A stretch of 64,000 nucleotides of DNA from Toxorhynchites rutilus septentrionalis. Lineage: Eukaryota > Arthropoda > Insecta > Diptera > Culicidae. Shown here one piece after another: positions 57,290 through 64,000 of this stretch. Within the stretch, counting starts at the first letter, position 1. Every line of letters starts with the position of its first letter. The DNA is taken from NCBI RefSeq assembly GCF_029784135.1, contig NC_073744.1:32932439-32996438 (forward strand), in the 5' to 3' direction. Both the position numbers and the translations under genes were made by a program. The notes beneath the pieces were generated by a model, which worked only from the letters and a program-made list of their open reading frames with translations, was not told where the DNA came from and made no database searches.

Positions 57290-59930
57290 AAAATTAATTT
57301 TAATATTTAGCTTCCTAAGAATATTTTCGCTTTTAAGAAAGTAATAGAAAACTATTCGGCAATACTTTTCTATATAAATTAGGCAGACTCAGACTCAGAG
57401 AGATATTAAAATAAAATGGCAAAGGGTTATCTTTTGAGTGAATCTAAGAATGATTTATCACACTATTTATCGGTGTTTTATTTTAATTTAAAGTTCTACG
57501 TCTTTTAAACATCTCCTCTATATACCAAGTATATGTATAATAAAACCGGAATTCACACATTCATAGTTACGGATGCTAACGTCAAAGATTAATGAATTCA
57601 ACCGTGTTCTGCTCCAAAACGACCGTGATTTCAGAAATGGCAAGCCAAAGTGGTTTTTCTTGATGAAAATTTTCCTAAAATCTTACAATTATTAAGCCTT
57701 TTACAAAACGGCTTCGAGGCCCTGTCGGCGGCCTTACGGCAATTAGTCGGCCGTGTCCGATGAAAATATGGATGTCTACACGTTCTTCAGCTTTTCCGTG
57801 ACCTTGGTGATTAAGAGTCTCTCGTGAGCAGCCAACGAAGACAGACGTAGTTTTAGTTGCTCTGTGTATTTTTTTTGGTTCAGTCGAAGTTCCGGCGATA
57901 GGCACTATTTTCTTCACACTCCAGGGGTTTTTAGACAGAGTTGTGATGAAGATAATAGCGAGTAGTAGGGGCTAATGGCTAGTAACGAGGGTTCCCGACG
58001 TTAATTTTATAAATGTGTAAAATGTATGTATCTAGTGAAGAGCTTTTATCCTCCGACATGTTTCGACGTACTCCAGCTTCGTCTGTTGTGTTACTGGTGT
58101 GAAGAGTCGATTAACAGCAGAACCAGTGATTGAAATATCAGCGGAAAGAAAATGTGGTACCAGCTGATAGGAGACGTAATGCTGAAAATGCAAGATAAGT
58201 GTTGCTAATTTTCTGTATTTTTCTCTTCCGTATTCAGAATTTTTCGAATGGCGTAATGAAGAGTAATTTTAACATCCAAATCTCTACACTCTCTCTTTAC
58301 TGTTATTTTTGTTTAGATGGGAGAGCGAGAGAGGTTGAAGTGCTGAGAAATTTAAGTTTGTATCAGTGCGGCTTGTGTATATTAGTGGTTGGGAGTGTGT
58401 GCAGGGTGTTGTGTGGTCAATGCATTTGAGCGGGTTGAATCTCGGACAGACGTCGGGTGTTTAAGTGATCGTCGCGCATTCACTGCGGACAATTTTTCTT
58501 CTCTTCTATCTCTGTTTATCTTGCGCTGGGCTTAGTTGTGGACTGTTTGAGGTGCCAATCGGGGCAAGCTTCTGGAGTCGTTGGATCAGTGGATGGGCCT
58601 TGTGAGTGTTGTCCATTGGGTACATTCTCCTCGAATTCTCTCGTTCTTTCGAAGTGTTGTGTTATGGTTTTTTTTGCATCTCATTTCGTTTGATCTTCAT
58701 GTGTTTGTGGGAGCCGAGAATTTGATCCTTTATTCTCGCCGCTCTGAGGGGAGCATGGGTCTTAGCGGTTCTGAAGGGACCATGCACTTGGCACTATTTT
58801 TTTATTTAAATTACAAAGTTTATACGGATTTCTCCCTGGTGACTTTTCAGTGCGCTCATGGAGATTAATCGCCTTCGCGTATTGGTGCATATGGAAGTGA
58901 AAATGTACAATAAATTATGCACCACATACCAATGTACCTAATTTAAAGTTAGATTGTTTTAACAGAGTTCTCCCGGTTGTCTTTCTACTTCTGTCGAAGA
59001 CAAACGAAGAATAAAGAAGAATAAACGCACGATAAATAAAAAAAATTCTCTCTGTTGCTTATTTGAGAACGAGAGAAGTTGAGGGAAGTGTGTTCGGAAG
59101 ACTGTGCTCGCATTCGCAGGGTCCGCCTGACGGTCTGGTGGTTCTGGGGGTTTGCTTTGGTCGGCGCTTCGAACAGTCTACGGCTGGGCTCTGTGTGGGA
59201 TGGGTGGAGATGGAGGATCGAGGTGTTGTCTTTGGTGGGGGAGCGATGGTGACAGAACATTTGAATTCCAAAAATTTCAAAAATATAAAAATTCGAAAGA
59301 TTTAAATATGATATTCAAAATCTAAAATCGGAAATTCTAAAATGTTATAGTTTAATCCATACATCGCGATTCATTAAGCGCCCGTCGACACGACGGATGA
59401 AGAATATGCTCCAGTTCGAGTGATTCGAGAGGAGTTCTCTCTCTTACCTTTTCAGGTTTTCCAAAGGATACTATCCGCTATCACAGTTCAATAAAAAAAC
59501 CTGCGATGAATAACAATATATACATATATATTTTCGGTCTTATTGGATTTAGAGGTCTCTCGGTCACTAGGTTACCTTCTCAGGTTTCACACAGCTAGTT
59601 CTCTGACATCGCAATTGAATTTCGATAAACAATTTTGTTTCGTTGTGTGGTCGATAGTTCGTGTTGACATAATCATATCACTTACCGCAGTGAATCCTGA
59701 TTTTTCTTAACCATTCCCACTAACAACTATCCCTTCCATGATAAACGCTAGGGAACCACGCTATAGAGGCGACTCTTCTGGCCTTCGGGCGGCGAATATC
59801 ATACTAACATTTCTTTCCTTCCTCTGGTGACTGTAAGGACGTGGCCGGCGTCGTTATTGATCATTTAAAGCTCGAATCACCGAAAATTACACAACGAGAA
59901 TGAATTGCTAGTCCCAAGCGTCAGTCTGTG
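57290..59930. other. Unrecognised non-coding region
   Basis: No domain-bearing ORF. The phrase TTTTCCGTGACCTTGGTGATTA at 57792-57813 is shared with 60023-60042 (TCTGTGACCTTGGTGATTAG), so part is a dispersed repeat. The stretch 58330-58860 is G/T-rich on the plus strand, with small frames (76-95 codons) that look like chance openings. 59060-59240 is G-rich. Confidence 0.35.
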
Positions 59931-59939
59931 TGTTCTTTG

Positions 59940-60060
59940 TGCAATTTGTCTGGTTCAGGCCAATCACGGAGAGCAACTACGAATTGTACAGTCTACCCAA
60001 GCTGAAGCTCAAGCTCAAGCTTCTCTGTGACCTTGGTGATTAGCTGCTTCCCTTTTTTTG
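59940..60060 (+). repeat. Dispersed repeat fragment shared with 31180-31300 and 57790
   Basis: Contains TGGTTCAGGCCAATCACGGA, GTACAGTCTACCCAAGCTGA, and then the GTGACCTTGGTGATTAG phrase. No class assigned. Confidence 0.55.
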
Positions 60061-61145
60061 GTCGCGAAATTATTGGGGTAGATCATCCGTGTGAGGTTCA
60101 CACAAAAAAATGCTGTCGGTCTCAGTTGGGGGTCGTTCACAAAGCTGACGGTGTTAGGTACATGTGTGAATATCGGCTGTTATGCCACATAGTAATATCC
60201 CACCTTGTATGCATATACTTGATGCACATACACACGCACGTAACCCAAATCCAGTCGCACAACAAGCAATGCCCCATTGGACATACCAACAGTAACGAAA
60301 GAGTTATTCGGCTTCCCTGAGCGCGTTAGGTGATTCCTCGGTAATAGATGTCACACAGGTACTATGGTATTATGGTCATGACGTCGCGCTGTTTCCAATC
60401 AGCACCTCAAGCCGACCATTTTGGACCTCCCGGTCCAAGATTCCATTTGACGCTCTTGCTGAAAGGAGAGGATGTTGTAAATGTCGGATCGACTACCTCT
60501 GGCGGGCTCGAAGTGTCTCGTCATTGCTATTGGTAAGAGCGTCGAAGCATTTTTGTTGTGAGCTTAATAAAAGTGGGTTCTCGTTTGATCCTCCATCCGC
60601 ATTAATTATGAACGGACTTGAGTATTCCTTGGTGCCGAATAATCTCGAATTCAGGCAGCTCGCACACCCGTTTAAAATCGAGCTTATAAGAAAACGCCTT
60701 CGAAGAACAGTGCCTTTCGAACGAACTGACAAGTACATTGGACCACTGTATTGAAGTGCTTCGACATGACCAAGGGGCCCTAGCTTTTCTTTTTGCATCC
60801 TGCGATAGCAAAGCTCATGTTTAGCAGCCATGACAAAATCATGTTCCGGTAGATTAACATGATATTCGAGATGCATTAGTCGGCGCCTACATATTAGCAG
60901 CTGTTAAGCCCATTATAACACGAGCTTTATCATCTTGGCTCTCGGTCACAGAATCGAAGCTAGCTGCTGGAATTTTGTTACGTAACGATTACAGCTACCC
61001 TCCTCCGTGTTACGTAATTGGTGCACGACGCCTTTTTGAGGAATGTGTTACCTAAAAGGGCTTCAGGTGTGGAGAAGGGTGGTAAAAACGGAAATCTCAA
61101 GTATTAGATGATTTTATTTGTGAATTTTTACAATAAACATTGTAA
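60061..61145. other. Unassigned non-coding region
   Basis: A 127-codon minus frame (60493-60876) and a 76-codon plus frame overlap here. I recognise no domain in either. Inverted words TTACGTAAC / GTTACGTAA occur near 60978 and 61008 (TGTTACGTAACGATTACAGC ... GTGTTACGTAATTGG). Confidence 0.35.
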
Positions 61146-61150
61146 AAGTT

Positions 61151-61500
61151 TGGGGGTCTTCGTAGTCACAATGTTTGCACGTTCGCTTAGTAAGCGATCG
61201 AACGTGAGTTCAAAACTCAGGGGCCTCATTGACAATTTTTGTGGTGTTGCAGAATAACTACATCCACGCAACAATCATCAGCGATGGAGATCGATCCAAG
61301 GTCGAAATAAGATCGATTCATCCATACGACTGTTCTGCTCTGCAAGGAACATCGGGACGCTGTTCTATTAATAACTCAACAATGATCATATCAACTGTCT
61401 CCGCTGTCCGGTGGTCTAACTGGTTAATGGAAGAACAGAAGGAATACTCATACGCCGAAAAATGGCAACTGTGTAATGTCTTACTATAAATAAAATCGCT
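61151..61500 (+). mobile_element. SINE-A copy with head, lacking the tail
   Basis: GGGGGTCTTCGTAGTCACAA head, A-box-like TAGTCACAATG, and B box GTTCAAAAC. The body matches the reference (CCATACGACTGTTCTGCTCT, GGTGGTCTAACTGG). It ends near TTACTATAAATAAAATC, before the GGCTC/GAGCC tail. The missing tail suggests 3' truncation or a variant subfamily. Confidence 0.8.
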
Positions 61501-61685
61501 AAAAAATAAAGCGCGGTCGTCGTGAACGGTCGTAAACGGTCGTAAATGGTCGTATTCTCGACGTAAACACAAATAGATTGAGAGAGTGTGCAGCTGCGTT
61601 GTGTTTTTTTTTCTTGTGTGAGAGAGTGTGCGCGTTTGCATGTGTTATGTGTGTGAGACCGTGCGCGTCTGCGTGCGTGTATGTG

Positions 61686-61870
61686 TTTTTTTTTAATTCT
61701 TTATTTGAGAGGCTTTCAGCCCTCTGGGCTGGTTCGCCTCTGTAGCGACGGCAGTAGACATTGCCGCATGGTTAAACAAATGACATAAAATATACATAAA
61801 AATTAACATAAATTTGAAATTGAACGAACAACAATTTGAACTAGAATAATAACATTAAGAACATTTTAAA
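61686..61870 (-). mobile_element. Non-LTR retrotransposon 3' end fragment
   Basis: On the minus strand: GCTACAGAGGCGAACCAGCC, then a CAGAGGGCTGAAAGCCTCT stem-like phrase, AAATAAAG and a poly-A run (T-run at 61686-61694). This is the look of a LINE 3' UTR with polyadenylation signal and tail. No ORF remains, so the clade is unknown. Confidence 0.65.
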
Positions 61871-61924
61871 ACATTTTTAACTAATTAAATAAAAATTATT
61901 GGTGTTTCTCCACTTGCGTGTATG

Positions 61925-62875
61925 TGTTTGAGTATAGTAGAGAGTTGAGAGAGTACAGAGTACAGAGTAGAAAGAGTAGAGAGTAGAAAGAGTAGAGAGT
62001 AGAAAGAGTAGAGAGTAGTAAGAGTAGAGAGTAGAAAGAGTAGAGAGTAGAGAGTAGAGAGTAGAGAGTAGAAAGAGTAGAGAGTAGAAAGAGTAGAGAG
62101 TAGAAAGAGTAGAGAGTAGAAAGAGTAGAGAGTAGAAAGAGTAGAGAGTAGTAAGAGAAGAGAGTAGAGAGTAGAGAGTAGAGAGTAGAGAGTAGAGAGT
62201 AGAGAGTAGAGAGTAGAGAGTAGAGAGTAGAGAGTAGAGAGTAGAGAGTAGAGAGTAGAGAGTAGAGAGTAGAGAGTAGAGAGTAGAGAGTAGAGAGTAG
62301 AGAGTAGAGAGTAGAGAGTAGAGAGTAGAGAGTAGAGAGTAGAGAGTAGAGAGTAGAGTGTACAGAGTAGAGAATAGAGAGAGCAGAGAGCAAAGAGAGT
62401 AGAGAGTAGAGGGTAGGAAGCAGGTAGTTGATAGTAGAGAGTAGACAGAGCAGAGAGAGTAGAGAGAGTAGAGAGTAGCAAGAGGAGAGAGTAGAGAGAG
62501 TAGAGAGTAGCAAGAGGAGAGAGTAGAGAGAGTAGAGAGTAGAGAGAGAGTAGACAGAGCAGGGAGAGTAGAGAGAGCAGAGAGAGTAGAGAGTAGAAAG
62601 AGTAGAGAGTTGAGGGAGTACAGAGTAGAGAGTAGAGAGAGTAGAGAGAGTAGAGAGAGTGGAGAGTAGAGAGTAGAGAGTAGAGAGTAGAGAGAGTAGA
62701 GAGTAGAAAGAGAAGAGAGAGTAGGGAGAGTAGAGAGTAGAAAGTTGAGAGTAGAGTGTAAAAAGCAGAGAGTGGAGAGTAGAGAATTTAAAGTGAAGAG
62801 CAGAGAGTAGAGAGAAAAGGGAACAAAGTATAGAGTAGATAGTAGAAAATGAAGAGTAGAGAGTTGAAAGTTATA
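61925..62875. repeat. Purine-rich minisatellite, 7-bp unit GAGAGTA
   Basis: About 950 bp dominated by GAGAGTA and variants (GAGAGTAGAAAGAGTA, GAGAGAGTA). The purest stretch is about 62160-62355, roughly 28 consecutive units. The outer parts are higher-order mixtures. Because 7 is not a multiple of 3 and no stop arises on the minus strand, it creates three long overlapping frames of Leu/Ser/Thr/Tyr repeats (up to 438 codons), which are artefacts. Confidence 0.95.
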
Positions 62876-63064
62876 GTAAAATTGGAAGAGCAACAATTGA
62901 ACGCAGAGAAAGAGTAGAAGTTTTAGACGTAGAAACATTTGGACTGAAAAAAAAATTGAATAAATGAAAAGAAAAAAAGTTACGAGAGTCTGTTCGAGTG
63001 CAACAGCAATGCTATTCCAATGACTTTGTGGTAAACTTATTGAAACATGAAATTGGGCCGCTAG

Positions 63065-63165
63065 TTCTATTAATAGGAATGATAAACATGTGACATGTTC
63101 ACGATTAAAATTCGGCTCTGTTACAGCTAAATGCCAATGAGCATAAAATAAACTAAACAAATTGT
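63065..63165 (+). mobile_element. SINE-A 3' tail fragment
   Basis: Contains AACATGTGACATGTTCACGA, AAAATTCGGCTCTGTTACAG, then ATGAGC and an AAAATAAACTAAAC tail. Matches the last ~100 bp of the reference copy. The head and body are missing. Confidence 0.75.
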
Positions 63166-63169
63166 AAAA

Positions 63170-63360
63170 GTTCTTGAAAAATGTGTCCGGCATTTTTGAA
63201 AAAATAAGAAAGAGTCAGGAAAGACGGACACTTGAAGGGAAAGATGGACACCTGTGGTGGGAAAAATGGACACTAACTGAAAAGTTATATTTTGAAATCC
63301 AAGCTGATGTATTCAACAGGTTTCGGAGGTCTTTAAATAGGCCTTAAAAATTGTTGAACA
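63170..63360. other. MITE-like phrases around GATGGACAC
   Basis: AAGACGGACACTTG, AAGATGGACACCTG and AAAATGGACACT recur within 60 bases (63219-63275). Possibly the end of a TIR element; the partner end was not found. Confidence 0.35.
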
Positions 63361-63414
63361 AAAAATTACAAGACCTTTCTAGGTGATTTCACCTAGAAAG
63401 GTCTTGTAATTTTT
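63361..63414. other. Perfect 26-bp hairpin with 2-base loop
   Basis: Left arm 63361-63386 (starting AAAAATTACAAGACCTTTCT), loop TT, right arm 63389-63414 exactly complementary. Possible MITE junction, fold-back product or small-RNA precursor. Confidence 0.85.
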
Positions 63415-63699
63415 CCAGTTCGAAAGCCAATTTTCTCTCATTTCCGTCATGGACTTTCCATAGAATCTCCTCCCTAGGTCACTAGGTCAAGGAAATGTCG
63501 CCCTAGCTCTTGTTCCTGCTGCTAACCAAAGACTGTCGGAAATGGTCCTAGTTGTGGTGAAAATTTGGAATTTCTAAGGTGCCGTTCGAGTGTTGTTTTG
63601 GGAATGTTTGAATTCAATGAGCTGTGTTAAGGGGGGTCCCTCATTTGACAGATTTTACAGCTTCTTCGAACCAGGCGTTCATGTCTTTCGCTTGTTGTA

Positions 63700-64000
63700 C
63701 ATCATTCAAATTTATATCTATAAACATGGATTTCAGTCTATCTGTCTGTCTGATTCTTATGGACTCGGAAACTTATGAACCGATCGACATGAAAATTGGT
63801 AGTTAGGGGTTTTTGGGGTCGGAGAAGGTTCCTATGATACTTCAAGACCACTCCCCCTTCTCTAAGAGGAGGGGGGGGTCTGCCATATAAATGAAACACA
63901 AATTTTTGCATAACGCGAGAGTTAATCATGCAAATGAAACCAAATTTGGCATGTGGAGGTTTTCGGGTGCAATAAATGTTTCTACGGTGGTTAGACACTC
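63700..64000 (-). repeat. Dispersed repeat, third copy (inverted)
   Basis: The plus strand carries the complement of modules at 35450-35790: TGCCATATAAATGAAACACA, AATTTTTGCATAACGC, AATGAAACCAAATTTGGCAT and AATGTTTCTACGGTGG. It runs off the window. Confidence 0.65.

Noticed and set aside
57675..57917. 80-codon minus ORF
   Set aside because: Overlaps a phrase shared with 60.0 kb, so it is probably repeat sequence; no domain.
61877..63193. 438-codon minus-strand ORF (and two overlapping ~200-codon frames)
   Set aside because: A translation of the GAGAGTA minisatellite; open in three frames because the repeat lacks stops on that strand.
1..64000. CRISPR array, bacterial operon, or viral gene cluster
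   Set aside because: No spaced direct-repeat array, no Shine-Dalgarno-led gene strings, and no viral domain recognised. The sequence has eukaryotic transposon architecture.

Overview
The window looks like non-coding, transposon-packed nuclear DNA of a dipteran, most likely a culicine (Aedes/Culex-type) mosquito. The basis is the mix of repeats: an I-like non-LTR retrotransposon encoding RNase H, several tRNA-derived SINE families, mariner/Tc1/D37E transposase fossils, and many MITEs with recognisable target-site duplications (TSDs). Species is inferred from repeat style, not from a marker gene. No intact host protein-coding gene, rRNA or functional tRNA could be supported. The long open frames are retrotransposon fragments, a microsatellite artefact, or unrecognised frames without supporting features.

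Layout. 1-1.1 kb: a minus-strand LINE reverse-transcriptase fragment abutting a SINE. 1.1-2.3 kb: repeat-poor sequence. 2.4-10.3 kb: AT-rich repeats with a piggyBac-like MITE, an irritans-type mariner remnant, a Harbinger-like MITE and a TA-flanked MITE. 10.5-12.7 kb: repeat-poor. 12.8-17.7 kb: a mariner fossil and a 5'-truncated I-like LINE with a perfect 13-bp TSD. 18.0-20.3 kb: a hAT-type element. 20.6-24.4 kb: SINE, piggyBac-like MITE, and back-to-back mariner and Tc1-like fossils. 24.4-26.5 kb: repeat-poor. 26.6-28.8 kb: a short spliced-looking ORF split by a 1.8-kb foldback element that itself carries a SINE. 29.2-30.8 kb: a D37E transposon fossil with an insertion. 31-39 kb: mixed. 40.2-45.3 kb: three head-to-tail units of one repeat, with nested insertions. 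45.6-46.5 kb: a SINE inside another SINE. 46.9-48.1 and 52.7-54.8 kb: repeat-poor. 48.8-52.2 kb: a dispersed repeat, a TIR-bounded 1.85-kb element and a Jockey-type RT fragment. 55-61 kb: repeats and unrecognised sequence. 61-64 kb: SINE copies, a LINE 3' end, a ~950-bp 7-bp-unit minisatellite and a perfect 26-bp hairpin.

The most informative relationship is that the I-like LINE and the commonest SINE (called SINE-A here) end in the same 3' tail: a 15-base identity and a GGCTC/GAGCC stem. This suggests the SINE was mobilised by that LINE family. The repeat-poor blocks could be intronic or regulatory DNA of a gene whose exons lie outside the window.
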